A DNA stretch of 51,371 nucleotides from CAZUWH01 sp964624075 (GCA_964624075.1 CAZUWH010000020.1:1-51371); one strand, 5' to 3'. Shown: positions 26,947 to 36,583, counted from the stretch's first letter. Numbers and translations: made by a program. Notes: generated by a model not told the origin, from the sequence alone.

Positions 26947-27116
26947 GGGCGATTGTCCCTTGCAAGGACTCAAGGAGCTGCGAGTCCTAATCGTGATCAA
27001 TCAAAGCTTCCCTCACGCATCGGGCGGCAACCACCCTGGCTCACCAGGCCACAAGGCCGCGTCACTGCCATCGCGGTGGGCTCTTGAGCGTAAACCCTGA
27101 TTTGCATATGTTGGTG

Positions 27117-28652
27117 TCACAGATCATGGCCGGCATAGGAGCAGTTGAACGATTTGTTGCACAGGGGAAAGTCGGCAACGATATTGCCCTCGATCGCTGC
27201 CTCCAGAAGCGGCCATTGGAACCAGGACGGATCACGGGCATGGCAGCGCGCGACGGTGCCCGCTTCGGTCAACCGCACCCAAACGAGAATCTCGCCCCGG
27301 AATCCCTCGACCAGCGCCATGCCTTCGCCCGCTGGGGAGGGAGAGACCGGCGTCGTCATGATTGGCCCGTCCGGGAGACGGTCGAGAATGATCTTGATCA
27401 GCTTCATGCTCTCTTCCACCTCCACCCGGCGTACCCCCACCCGGGCGTTGACATCGCCTCCTTCCAGCACCGGTACGACAAAATCCAGGTCATCATAAGG
27501 CGGGTAGGAAGGCGCGCGGCGAGCATCGAAATCGCGCATGGCGGCACGGCCGATGAAACCGCCGGTGCCAAAGCGATGCACGAGATGACTTCCAATCGTG
27601 CCCGTCCCGACCATGCGGTCGAGAAGGGAATTCCGGTCGTCGTAGATCGTCATGAGATGCGCAAACGCCGGTTCTATGACGGCGACCAGACGGCGTACCG
27701 CTGCCACACTCGCCGATGACAGGTCGGTGGCAACCCCGCCTGGCACAATGCGGTCCATCATCAGCCGGTGCCCGAAACAGGTCGCCGCCGTGCGTGCCAC
27801 CTGCTCCCGCAGGCCGTGACAGCGAGTCAGCAACAGGGGAAAGGCCGCGTCGTTGCAGATGGCGCCAATATCACCCAGGTGATTGGCAATGCGTTCCATC
27901 TCGGCCATCAGCGCCCGCAGCCAGACGGCACGGAGAGGAACCTGGAGCGCAAGCGCCGCCTCCACGGCCTGGGCGAACGCAAGCGAATAGGCCACCGTAC
28001 TGTCGCCGGAAATGCGGGCGGCGATCAACGCTGCTTCGGCTACGGAGCGCCCCTGCATCAGACCCTCGATCCCCTTGTGCACATAGCCAAGACGGGCTTC
28101 CAGCCGCACCACTGCCTCGCCGTTGGCGTGGAAGCGGAAATGGCCGGGTTCGATGATTCCGGCGTGCACAGGCCCCACCGGAATCTGATGTACCCCCTCG
28201 CCCTCGACCGGCAGGAACGGGTAGGGCCGTCTGGAGGCCGTGGCCGTATCGGGGGAAGATGCGAGCGGCTGGCTGATTCCCCAGACTCCGTGATCGAGCC
28301 AAGGGCGGGAATCAACAAGCCCTATAGCCTTTAACCCGAACAAGTCATGAACAGCCCGTTCCAGCCGTTGCGCGGCCGGTCGCATGACGGAAACGGCAGG
28401 GAAGCGCCCTCCCGGGCAAGGCAGCGATATCACAGCAATGTCTTGCGCCGTGTCATCGCGCAAGGCCAGGTATATCCTGGCCGGTTCTGCCCACAGACCC
28501 AGGAGCGGCCAGGGGGAAATCGCCATCTGTTCAATCAGCTCCTGCCATTCAGCCTCGGAGACTTCGAATCGCGGCCAGGGATGGTGGCACGCCTGCGGAG
28601 CGAGACCCGCTTTGTCCGTCAACCACGTCAGCAGGGTTTCAGGAAGTGTCAT
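27117..28652 (-). CDS. hyfG: Hydrogenase-related large subunit (HyfG-like) lacking NiFe ligands
   Basis: A 511-residue fusion of a NuoC-like N-terminal domain (about 1-150) and a NuoD/hydrogenase-large-subunit domain (from about 155). The second domain begins PVHAGIIEPGHFRFHANGE and continues with LEARLGYVHKGIEGLMQGRS. Where NiFe hydrogenases carry the first C-x-x-C, this protein has RISGDSTVAYSLAF, i.e. Ser215 and Ser218. The C-terminus is CNKSFNCSYAGHDL rather than the DPCxxCxxH of active hydrogenases. It therefore should not bind a NiFe centre and belongs with the energy-converting hydrogenase-related (Ehr) proteins. No hyp maturation gene is present, which agrees. The redox partner is unknown. 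Confidence 0.88.
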   Translation of the reverse strand: MTLPETLLTWLTDKAGLAPQACHHPWPRFEVSEAEWQELIEQMAISPWPLLGLWAEPARIYLALRDDTAQDIAVISLPCPGGRFPAVSVMRPAAQRLERAVHDLFGLKAIGLVDSRPWLDHGVWGISQPLASSPDTATASRRPYPFLPVEGEGVHQIPVGPVHAGIIEPGHFRFHANGEAVVRLEARLGYVHKGIEGLMQGRSVAEAALIAARISGDSTVAYSLAFAQAVEAALALQVPLRAVWLRALMAEMERIANHLGDIGAICNDAAFPLLLTRCHGLREQVARTAATCFGHRLMMDRIVPGGVATDLSSASVAAVRRLVAVIEPAFAHLMTIYDDRNSLLDRMVGTGTIGSHLVHRFGTGGFIGRAAMRDFDARRAPSYPPYDDLDFVVPVLEGGDVNARVGVRRVEVEESMKLIKIILDRLPDGPIMTTPVSPSPAGEGMALVEGFRGEILVWVRLTEAGTVARCHARDPSWFQWPLLEAAIEGNIVADFPLCNKSFNCSYAGHDL

Positions 28653-28700
28653 GGCGACCTTCAGGCACAGGAGAGGGGAAAGATGAAAGCAGGCATAGTT

Positions 28701-30134
28701 TCATCCCAACAGCCGGGCGACGTTCTCAAACCACCCGACCAGTGGTGCCGGCAGATAAACACCTGCCACCAGCACCAGGGTCAGGTGGGCATACACCGGG
28801 ATCAGTGATCCTTCCATGCGGTGGCGCACGCGACCACGCGGTTCACCAAACGCCAGCCCTTGCAGGCGCAGAACCAGCGCGCCGAAACCGATCAACAGAC
28901 CAAGGACCAACGGCGCGGCCAGCAGCGGTTCGCGGGCGACTGCCGTTGTCACCATCAGGAATTCGCTCGTGAACAGGCCAAAGGGCGGCAGGCCGGCAAT
29001 GGCCACTATCCCCAGCACCAGGGTCCAGCCCAGTTGCGGATGACTGACGGTGAGCCCCCGTAGATCGGCGAGATTCTGCGTGTCCCGCACATGGGCAACA
29101 TGGCCGACCGTAAAGAAAATGGCCGACTTGGCCAGGCTGTGCAGGACCATGTGCAGAAGACCGGCGAAATTGGCAAGCGGTCCGCCCAGGCCGAAGGCAA
29201 AGGCGATAAGACCCATATGCTCGATCGAGGAATAGGCGAACAGGCGTTTGATGTCACGGCGCCGGTAAAGCATGATGCTAGCGAGCAGGAGGGAGCTCAG
29301 ACCCATAGTCATCATCAGGGGACCAGGAGCGATCGCCTTGCCGTTGGCGATCAACAGCATCTTGAACCGCAACAACGCATAAAGAGCGACATTGAGCAGA
29401 AGCCCCGACAGCACCGCCGAAACGGGCGTCGGTCCCTCGCCGTGGGCATCGGGCAACCAGCCATGCAACGGTGCCAGCCCTGCCTTGGTCCCGTAGCCGA
29501 TCAACAGGAAGACGAAGGCCAGGTCAAGAAGAACCGGATCGAAGCGGGGTCCCCATCGCATCAATTCCGACCATGCCATGGCATGGAGGCCTGCGCCCAT
29601 CACCGGCTGGGCCGCCAGATAGACAAGGATGGTGCCAAATAGGGCAAGGGCAATGCCCACCCCGCACAGGATGAAATACTTCCAGGCCGCCTTGATCGAG
29701 GCATGGGTGCGAGACAGGCTGACCATCAGGGCCGTTGCGAGCGTTGCCCCTTCGACGGCAACCCACAGGAAACCAAGGTTATTTGCCACCAGCCCGAGCA
29801 GCATGGTGAACATGAACGCCTGAAACATGGCGTGATAGAAGCGCAGGTTTCGCGCTTCTAGGTGCCCGCGCACGAGTTCCTGGGCGATGTAGGTGACGCT
29901 GAAAACGCTAGTGGTGAAGCCGACGAAGGCCGTCAGAACTACTAGGTAGATGTTGAAGTCATCAATGAAGAACAGAAGATTGGCCTGCGGTCGTGTGAAG
30001 AACAACCCGATGCTCGCGCCGAAGGTGGCCAGAGAAATACCAACGTTGGCCATTGCCCCCGTCCGGTAGGACGGTACGAAGCTGAGCAGCAGGGCAGCGG
30101 CCGCGGGAAGGCCAAGGACAAGAAAAATCACCAT
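28701..30134 (-). CDS. hyfF: Antiporter-like membrane subunit HyfF
   Basis: A 477-residue polytopic NuoL/M/N- and Mrp-type subunit that would help pump protons or sodium. It carries the conserved glutamate/lysine helices seen in GYGTKAGLAPLHGWLPDAHGE (discontinuous helix region), SAVLSGLLLNVALYALLRF and AYSSIEHMGLIAFAFG. Its start overlaps the hyfE stop by one base (TAATG), implying translational coupling. It is one of two antiporter-like subunits in this complex (the other is HyfB). Confidence 0.92.
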   Translation of the reverse strand: MVIFLVLGLPAAAALLLSFVPSYRTGAMANVGISLATFGASIGLFFTRPQANLLFFIDDFNIYLVVLTAFVGFTTSVFSVTYIAQELVRGHLEARNLRFYHAMFQAFMFTMLLGLVANNLGFLWVAVEGATLATALMVSLSRTHASIKAAWKYFILCGVGIALALFGTILVYLAAQPVMGAGLHAMAWSELMRWGPRFDPVLLDLAFVFLLIGYGTKAGLAPLHGWLPDAHGEGPTPVSAVLSGLLLNVALYALLRFKMLLIANGKAIAPGPLMMTMGLSSLLLASIMLYRRRDIKRLFAYSSIEHMGLIAFAFGLGGPLANFAGLLHMVLHSLAKSAIFFTVGHVAHVRDTQNLADLRGLTVSHPQLGWTLVLGIVAIAGLPPFGLFTSEFLMVTTAVAREPLLAAPLVLGLLIGFGALVLRLQGLAFGEPRGRVRHRMEGSLIPVYAHLTLVLVAGVYLPAPLVGWFENVARLLG

Positions 30135-30796
30135 TACCGCCGCTCTCCCCGATGCGACTCCAGATACTGGAGGTCAAGGCTTTCGAACCGATCCCGGATG
30201 TGAAAGAAAAAGATGCCAAAGATGATGAAGGCCACCATGACCTCGAAAGCAATGCCCATCTCGACGACGAGCGGCATGCCCTGGACCCCGACCGCGGCCA
30301 GGATCAGGCTGTTCTCCAGGGCCATGAAACCGATCACCTGGGTAATGGCGTTGCGCCGCGTGATCATCATCAAAAGCCCGAGCAGTACCGCCGACAGGGC
30401 AAGGGCGAGCTTTTCCCGGGTCAGGGCCGTTGCATCCGCCGTCACCGGCAGAACCAGCATGACCGACAGGGCCACCAGGCTTGCCCCTGCAATCAGACTT
30501 GGGCCGATCCCGAGAGCGGTATCGATCGTGCGGTGAATGCCGAAATGAATGATCATGCGCCGGAGTGCGTAAGGGATAACCCCGGCCTTGACGACAAGGG
30601 CGATGAGCGCCGTTGCATAGAGATGGAACTCGCCATGGATATGGGCCTGCCATGCTGCGGCCAGGGCCAACATCAACGCCTGGAGGGCGAAAATGTTGAT
30701 CAGCCCGAACATCCGCCGCTGATAAAGAAGCAGAAAGCCCAGGAGCAAGACCCCGCCATCGAGCAGGTGGGCGATGTCATAGTGAAGACTCGTCAT
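30134..30796 (-). CDS. hyfE: NuoK-like membrane subunit HyfE
   Basis: A 220-residue membrane protein of the HyfE family, related in its C-terminal half to NuoK/MrpC. The helices are readable throughout, for example GGVLLLGFLLLYQRR, then EKLALALSAVLLGLLMMITR and MALENSLILAAVGVQGMPLV with the conserved membrane glutamate. I start at the ATG at 30796, which overlaps the hyfC stop (TGATG). A GTG one codon earlier is possible. Confidence 0.9.
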   Translation of the reverse strand: MTSLHYDIAHLLDGGVLLLGFLLLYQRRMFGLINIFALQALMLALAAAWQAHIHGEFHLYATALIALVVKAGVIPYALRRMIIHFGIHRTIDTALGIGPSLIAGASLVALSVMLVLPVTADATALTREKLALALSAVLLGLLMMITRRNAITQVIGFMALENSLILAAVGVQGMPLVVEMGIAFEVMVAFIIFGIFFFHIRDRFESLDLQYLESHRGERR

Positions 30797-31740
30797 CACA
30801 CGGCCCAGGAAATATACAGATAGATCATGGCAAGAAGCCCCAGCAGCAGGGCCCCCCCGAGAAATTCGCCGACACGGAACACCCGCATCTTGGCAATGCT
30901 GGTCTCAAACACCGCAAGTGCCACACCACCGAACGCCAGCTTGCCCAGATAGGAGACAATCCCGAGTCCCGTCATCCCCCCTTCCCGCGTATCGATGCCA
31001 AAAGGCACGAACACACAGAAGATCAGAGAGATGTACAGGAGCAGCTTCACCATCGCGGCAGTTTCCATCAGGGCCAGATGCCATCCTGAATATTCCAGTA
31101 CCATGGCCTCGTGCACCATGGTCAGTTCCAGGTGCGTGGCGGGATTGTCTACCGGGATGCGGGCATTCTCAGCGATGGCCACCATGATCATGGCCAGAAG
31201 CGCCATCAGCAGCGAAACCCGGATACCAATGGCAGTGCTGGTCAGATATTCAGCGACCTCGGTCAGCGAGGTGGAATGGGCGACAAGCGCTACCGTGAAA
31301 ATCACCATCAACATGGCCGGCTCGGCAAGGGAGCCGATCATCACCTCCCGGCTTGCGCCGATGCCACCGAAGCTCGTCCCCGTGTCCATTCCGGCGAGGG
31401 CCATGAAAAAGCGGACGCTGCCCAGAAAGGCCACCAGCGCGATCAGATCGGCTGTGGGACCGAGAAGCAGAGCCGTGGTGAAGGTGGGCACCAAGGTGGC
31501 AGCAAACCATACCATGGTGAACACGATATAGGGAATAGTACGAAACAACCATGAGGCGTTGTCTGCGATCACCATATCCTTGTGGAAGAGTCGCACCAAG
31601 TCGCGATAAGGCTGAATCACGCTTGCCCCCCGGCGCCCCTGCAGGCGCGCCTTGACGAGCCGCACGAGGCCCGTCAGGCCCGGCGCCAATACCAGGACCA
31701 GAATCGCCTGCAGAACCTGGACCAGGAACGCGGTCACCAT
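30796..31740 (-). CDS. hyfC: NuoH/HycD-like membrane anchor subunit HyfC
   Basis: A 314-residue membrane subunit that links the hydrophilic arm to the ion-pumping arm, homologous to NuoH and HycD. Visible signatures are KARLQGRRGASVIQPYRDLV and LFHKDMV near the N-terminus. Further signatures are FFMALAGMDTGTSFGGIGAS, AENARIPVDNPATHLELTMV and HEAMVLEYSGWHLAL, which contain the conserved charged residues of the quinone-chamber equivalent. It follows hyfB by 31 bases and overlaps hyfE. Confidence 0.93.
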   Translation of the reverse strand: MVTAFLVQVLQAILVLVLAPGLTGLVRLVKARLQGRRGASVIQPYRDLVRLFHKDMVIADNASWLFRTIPYIVFTMVWFAATLVPTFTTALLLGPTADLIALVAFLGSVRFFMALAGMDTGTSFGGIGASREVMIGSLAEPAMLMVIFTVALVAHSTSLTEVAEYLTSTAIGIRVSLLMALLAMIMVAIAENARIPVDNPATHLELTMVHEAMVLEYSGWHLALMETAAMVKLLLYISLIFCVFVPFGIDTREGGMTGLGIVSYLGKLAFGGVALAVFETSIAKMRVFRVGEFLGGALLLGLLAMIYLYISWAV

Positions 31741-31771
31741 TCCCCCTCCGCGCTGGCCATGAACACGATTT

Positions 31772-33772
31772 TCATCGGATCACCACTATGACAATCAAGA
31801 GAACGATCAATGCCGCGAACATCACCGCTAGATACTCGCGAATAGCCATGAGCTGCACGGCGTTGGATTTGTCTGCACTCCAGCCGATCAGTCCCGTCAC
31901 GGGGCGGTAGATCCATTGCCACACGGGATCCTGCATGCGCATGGTGAAGCGGGCGGGCGAGACGTCTCCGGGCTCCGGCATGTCCACCTCTTCCCGGGCG
32001 CGGAAAACCGTTGCCGCGAAGACCCGCCGGATCGGCTGGCTGAAGGAGGAGGCTGTATACTGGGTGAGCAGGCTGGGATCGGGACAGCCGCAGTCCCAGG
32101 CATGGGAACGGCGGACTCGCCCCGAAGTCAGCTGCCGCACGAGAAGCGTCAAGCCGGCCATTCCCATCACGGCAACCAGGAGAATCAAACCGCCGTAGGA
32201 GCTGTCACGCTCCACGACCGGCTCCAGCCACAGAAACCGGATTCCACCATCGGCCAGGGGGGGGGCACCGATCAGGGCTTCCACCACCGGCGACAGAATG
32301 GACAGAACGAACATCGGCGCTGCGCCAAGAATCACACAGGCGCTTGCCAGAATTACTAGCGGTACGTGCAGGCTCCAGCTCGGTTCCGTTGCGACCATCG
32401 CTTCGGCGGAACGGGGGCGTCCCAGAAAGGTGATCCCGAACACCCGCACGAAACAGGCCGAAGCCAGGGCAGTTGCCAAGGCCAGCATGGCACCGACCAC
32501 AGGCACGGCCAGCTTCAAGGCCCACTCGGGCAGGCGCGGCCCGCTCAGCACCGCCTGAAACAGCAGCCATTCGGAAACGAATCCGTTGAGCGGCGGCAAG
32601 GCCGCGATGGCCGCGCAGCCGATTAGAAAAGTGGCCGCCGTCACCGGCAGGCGATGGATGAGTCCCCCCAGACGTTCCAGATCCCGGTGGCTGGCAGACG
32701 TCATCACAACGCCCGCGCCAAGAAACAGAAGGCTTTTGTACAGAGAGTGGTTGACGGCGTGAAACAGCCCCGCCACCAGGGACAGGCCGGCCAGCGTGGT
32801 ATCCCCATTGGTGTTGAAGGCGATTGCCAGGCCGATGGCAGTCAGAATGACGCCAACGTTCTCGATCGTACTGTAGGCCAGGAGGGTTTTGAGATCCTTT
32901 TGCACGATCGCATAAAGAACGCCCAGCACGGCAGAGAGAGCTCCCAGAATCAGCAGGGCGAGTCCCCACCCCCATCCCACGCCGTCCACGAGGTCGAACA
33001 GCACCCGGATCAAGGCATAGAGTGCCACCTTGGTCATCACGCCACTCATCAGGGCCGAGACATGGGTCGGCGCGGCGGGATGGGCCAGCGGCAGCCAGGC
33101 ATGCAGAGGCACCATGCCCGCCTTCGACCCTGTTCCCACCAGGACGAGCGCCACTGCCAGCGTGGTTGCGAGCGGTGACAGCGTATGGCTCCGTATCGCG
33201 GCAAAACTGTAATCTCCTGCCGCGCCAGCCAGGATGCCGAAGGCCAGCATCATCGCCGCCGTTCCCAGTGCCGCCATGATCAGATAGACAGCCGCGGCCC
33301 GCCTTGTCTCGTGACGCTGGTGCGAGGCAAGAACCATGAACCAGGAGGCGAGCGACATGAACTCCCATGACAGCAGGAAGGAAAACGCATCATCAGCCAG
33401 TGTGAGCAGCGTCATGCCCCCCAGAAACAGAGGGAAAAAGAACCGCACCCACCGGGGGTCATGATCATGCCGGGCATGGCCAAGGCCGTAGAGCGCACTG
33501 ATCGCCCCGCCTGTGCCCACGATGAGCAGGAAGACCGCTGATAAGCCATCAAGCCGGAAGTGGGCTGGCAGCCAGGGCAACCCGAGCGGAACAGTCATCG
33601 TCATCACACCATCGCCGCGGGTCAGGAAGCCTACCATCAGAACGGCATTCAGGCCGCAGGCTACCATGCTGCCCGCATAGACCCCGATCGTCCCTCTTTG
33701 CCTTTCGGCCAGGAGTCCCCATCCGCTCAAAGCAAACAGGAACACCACCATCATCAAGACAACTTGCAGCAC
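31772..33772 (-). CDS. hyfB: Antiporter-like membrane subunit HyfB
   Basis: A 666-residue NuoL-like subunit, the first gene of the hyfBCEFGI operon. It contains GTGSKAGMVPLHAWLPLAHP, then SALMSGVMTKVALYALIRV and AYSTIENVGVILTAIGLAIA, the conserved Lys/Glu helices of complex I antiporter-like subunits. Its C-terminus (about 565-666) has an extra domain, with SHAWDCGCPDP and QYTASSFSQPIRRVF, as HyfB proteins do. I take GTG at 33772 as the start; an ATG at 33754 is an alternative and neither has a strong ribosome site. Confidence 0.9.
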   Translation of the reverse strand: MLQVVLMMVVFLFALSGWGLLAERQRGTIGVYAGSMVACGLNAVLMVGFLTRGDGVMTMTVPLGLPWLPAHFRLDGLSAVFLLIVGTGGAISALYGLGHARHDHDPRWVRFFFPLFLGGMTLLTLADDAFSFLLSWEFMSLASWFMVLASHQRHETRRAAAVYLIMAALGTAAMMLAFGILAGAAGDYSFAAIRSHTLSPLATTLAVALVLVGTGSKAGMVPLHAWLPLAHPAAPTHVSALMSGVMTKVALYALIRVLFDLVDGVGWGWGLALLILGALSAVLGVLYAIVQKDLKTLLAYSTIENVGVILTAIGLAIAFNTNGDTTLAGLSLVAGLFHAVNHSLYKSLLFLGAGVVMTSASHRDLERLGGLIHRLPVTAATFLIGCAAIAALPPLNGFVSEWLLFQAVLSGPRLPEWALKLAVPVVGAMLALATALASACFVRVFGITFLGRPRSAEAMVATEPSWSLHVPLVILASACVILGAAPMFVLSILSPVVEALIGAPPLADGGIRFLWLEPVVERDSSYGGLILLVAVMGMAGLTLLVRQLTSGRVRRSHAWDCGCPDPSLLTQYTASSFSQPIRRVFAATVFRAREEVDMPEPGDVSPARFTMRMQDPVWQWIYRPVTGLIGWSADKSNAVQLMAIREYLAVMFAALIVLLIVIVVIR

Positions 33773-34095
33773 TGTTGCACTCGATCAAATCAGGAGGAAA
33801 CTAAAAACAGCCACCCGCAGGCAGCAACCCCTGCCCTGCCTGCATACTCTTTTCGTTTGAGTCCTGCCGAAACTTCCCCTGAAACGCCGCTGCGCCTATC
33901 CTTCCGCCTGTGGGCGGATAAGGCACGCATGGCCATGGAAAGCACAGAGAGTTCAGACGTGTCTTTTCTTTTAAGCCGCCTTGCAGACAGGAGTCCACCC
34001 CGAACGTGCACATATGGCAATTTTGATTATTCCACGAGAGGAGCACACGAACACCTTCTTCGTCCCCTTGCGGGCTGGTCATGGAGGAGAGGTCG
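33773..34095. other. Gap upstream of the hyf operon
   Basis: No supported gene. It should contain the hyfB promoter on the minus strand. On the plus strand it ends in GGAGGAGAGG, the ribosome site of the lipoprotein remnant at 34096. Confidence 0.4.
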
Positions 34096-34251
34096 ATGAA
34101 GCGCCAGAAGTTGTATCCCACATTTGTCTGCGCCCGGATGCCAGACCACGAACAAGGAAGACTCTTGATTCTCCTGGCGGTGGTAGCGCTGCCCTGACTG
34201 GGATGCCGGTCCGTGGACGGCCGAATCGCAGGACAGACATCACCAGCATGA
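34096..34251 (+). pseudogene. Lipoprotein start, duplicate-like of the lpoB 5' end, broken
   Basis: A strong ribosome site precedes MKRQKLYPTF, and the frame then reads ILLAVVALP, meets TGA (34195-34197), and continues LGCRSVDGRIAG to a second stop. The layout matches the start of lpoB 362 bases downstream (MSHEKLYPVF, then LAAVVVALLLSRCQSVV): same KLYP phrase, similar spacing, and a lipobox-like LGC directly after the stop. I interpret it as the wreck of a duplicated or sibling lipoprotein gene. Confidence 0.5.
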
Positions 34252-34326
34252 CCCGTATGATCGCCCCCCTCAGCGATTCCCATTATGGGAATGACACTGA
34301 TTTGCAGAAGAGGCAGCCCTGCACCA

Positions 34327-34349
34327 CCCTCCCCCTCGATGGGGGAGGG
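34327..34349. repeat. Palindromic GC-rich hairpin element, second copy
   Basis: CCCTCCCCC and GGGGGAGGG flank a five-base loop. It is nearly the same as the element at 6469-6495 and lies between the lipoprotein remnant and lpoB, with CTTGCC after it rather than a T-tract. Confidence 0.65.
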
Positions 34350-34457
34350 CTTGCCGTACTGAGAATTGCTGGTCCCCCTCCATCGCCTTACAGGCCGGCT
34401 CGTAAAATGACAGTATCCGCCTGGACCATTTCTGCTTCTGGATCGGAAGGGAAACCT

Positions 34458-35126
34458 ATGAGCCACGAAAAGCTGTATCCCGTGTTCAGGCTGCCTCCGG
34501 CGGCCAGACCATGGACAGGGCGGACGCCCGCGCCCCTGGCTGCTGTCGTGGTGGCGCTGCTTCTATCGAGGTGCCAGTCCGTGGTGCACAATGCTGCCGG
34601 TACGCCGACCACCTACAGCAACCCACGCCTGCCTGCACCCCTGGCACGAGGTGTAGGCATCGAATCACAAGACGTTATTAGCATGACGGACCAGATGATG
34701 CGCGGCATGCTCACCACTCCCCGTCTAGCTGCCCAGCAGAGACCACCCCGCATCATCATCGACTCTGAGCACTTCTATAACGAAAGCGCCTCCCGTCTCA
34801 ACAAGAACATTATCACCGATCGCCTGCGCGTCGAATTGAATCGTGCCGCCAACGGGCGGATGACTTTCATCAGCCGTCACCATGCCAGCATGGTCGAGCA
34901 TGAACGCAAACTCAAGCGTACCAGTGTGGTGGACAAGGGCACCCTCCCGGCCACTGCCGCCCAGATGGGAGGAGACTACCGGCTGGGCGGGCGCATCACC
35001 TCCAGCGAACAGCGCGACGCCAGGACTGGCGCCATTCACCGCTTCACCCAAATCGTGTTCGAAATGATGGACCTGGAGACTGGCGAAATCGTCTGGAATG
35101 GCCTTTATGATTTCGAGAAAACATAA
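34458..35126 (+). CDS. LpoB-like outer-membrane lipoprotein
   Basis: A 222-residue protein similar to LpoB (PBP1b activator) and related COG3417 proteins. The mature domain reads RIIIDSEHFYNESASRLNKN, IITDRLRVELNRAANG, then GGDYRLGGRITSSEQRD, and ends with DLETGEIVWNGLYDFEKT. The start at 34458 follows GGAAGGG. The signal peptide leads to LAAVVVALLLSRC with Cys39; the residue before the cysteine is Arg, where lipoboxes need Gly, Ala or Ser. Either lipidation is impaired or an unusual box is used. It heads a cluster (COG3014-like, YcfL-like and one more) in which all other genes are broken, so its own function may be fading. Confidence 0.75.
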   Translation: MSHEKLYPVFRLPPAARPWTGRTPAPLAAVVVALLLSRCQSVVHNAAGTPTTYSNPRLPAPLARGVGIESQDVISMTDQMMRGMLTTPRLAAQQRPPRIIIDSEHFYNESASRLNKNIITDRLRVELNRAANGRMTFISRHHASMVEHERKLKRTSVVDKGTLPATAAQMGGDYRLGGRITSSEQRDARTGAIHRFTQIVFEMMDLETGEIVWNGLYDFEKT

Positions 35127-35218
35127 CAGTATAATATACTCTATCGTTGATGATATCCATTTCAATCCCTTGAAAGATGAATAATGAGACGATATGGTGC
35201 CGCAAGTCTGACGTGTTA

Positions 35219-36560
35219 AGTGGCACTAGATCTTCTTTTAGGGGTAGATGCCTGTGCACGTGGCCGCGAAGGCGAGCAAGCTGTCGATCCGGAAATCGTG
35301 CATGCTTTCCTTGAGGATAAGCCAGGCTCGTTGCATCCGCATCTGATCGTGACTTTGCGGCAAGGCCCCCGCAACCGGGTCCTGAACGACATGCGGGTGG
35401 GGCTAGCGCTGTTTGCCATGGGGGAGGATCGGCTTGGCGGCTGAATTCTTCGACGAAGCCTTGTCCGTCATCGAGACCGCCTACGCCAGCAACCAGGACG
35501 CGCAGCTGGCCCGCCATCTGTTCGTCCGGGAAGCCAGCAAGGACTTCAGAGGCGAACCCTATGAGCGGGCCATGGCCTATTACTACCGGGGCCTTCTGTA
35601 CATGCGCGCCAGCGATTATGAAAACGCCGGTGCCAGTTTCAAATCGGGCGTCCTCCAGGACGCCCTGGCCGAGAAGGAAGAGTACCAGGCCGATTTCAGT
35701 CTCCTGATGCTGCTGGAGGGATGGGCCAGTCATTGCCGCGGCCAGCAGAGTCAGGTACAGGAGATCTGTGCCGAGTTCAAGGCACACAACAGGTTCCGTT
35801 TCCCCCCGCCGGTAGATGGTCATAACACCCTGATTCTGGTTGAGACGGGATGGTCGCCCATCAAGATTCATGGTGAGGGCAGGCAGGCTGAGGAATGGCA
35901 TGCCCTGCGTTTCCGTCCTGGCGGCGAGGCCGACTCGCCGCGCCTGCTCCTGCCGACAGGACATAAAGAGCGGTACGACGGTGGAGGTGACGCCAACCCA
36001 GATCGAGGACCTGTTCTTCCAGGCTTCGACCCGTGGCGGACGGGCGCTCAATTCCATTCTAGAGGGCAAGGCCCGGTTCAAGGAGGCAAGGTGATGCCCT
36101 TCTGAGCGCAGGTCTTGCGACCACCGGCATGGCTGGTATTTACGACAACCCCAATGCCGTCTACGTTGGCCTGGGCATGATCGTGGCTGGCCGAATAGCC
36201 AAAGGAATCGGGACCGCTGTGCAGGAGGAGGCCGACATCCGCTATTGGGACAACCTGCCCGGCAAGGTATTCGGCTACACCATGTTCCTGCCGGAGTCGG
36301 TCGAAAGTGTCGATGCAACCTTCCTGAACGCTGATGGCACGGCCAACGGGCGACGGCAGATAATTCCGATCAGGACCACCGGATCCTGCCGACTGGCCTG
36401 GGCGCGCTCCGGCCCGACGGTTCCGCTTTCGCCGCGGGCACCGTTTTCCGCGTCTGAATCGGTGATGAACCAGCGCGTCACCGTGCCACCGCGGCCGAAA
36501 GACAGCGACAGTGGCCCGAACGCATCACAAAAGGCGGACGCACTGCAGAACGAAACACCA
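35219..36560 (+). pseudogene. COG3014-like TPR-containing protein, frameshifted
   Basis: Fragments of a roughly 440-residue protein of the type found beside lpoB and ycfL. The first piece is ALDLLLGVDACARGREGEQA through RVLNDMRVGLALFAMGEDRL. A frame change near 35435 leads to AAEFFDEALSVIETAYASNQ, AMAYYYRGLLYMRASDYENA (a TPR-like helix pair) and PPVDGHNTLILVETGWSP. Another change near 35860-35900 gives EVTPTQIEDLFFQASTRGGR. A third near 36090-36129 gives AGIYDNPNAVYVGLGMIVAG and FGYTMFLPESVESVDATFL. The start codon was not found. The function of this family is unknown. Confidence 0.65.
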
Positions 36561-36583
36561 GCAGAGATAAGGATCAAGGAGTC

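Noticed and set aside
26428..33772. Respiratory complex I (nuo) operon
   Set aside because: Subunit set and order (B, C, E, F, G with fused C/D, I) match hyf; there is no nuoEFG, nuoJ or nuoA, and the HyfE protein is specific to hydrogenase-4-like complexes.
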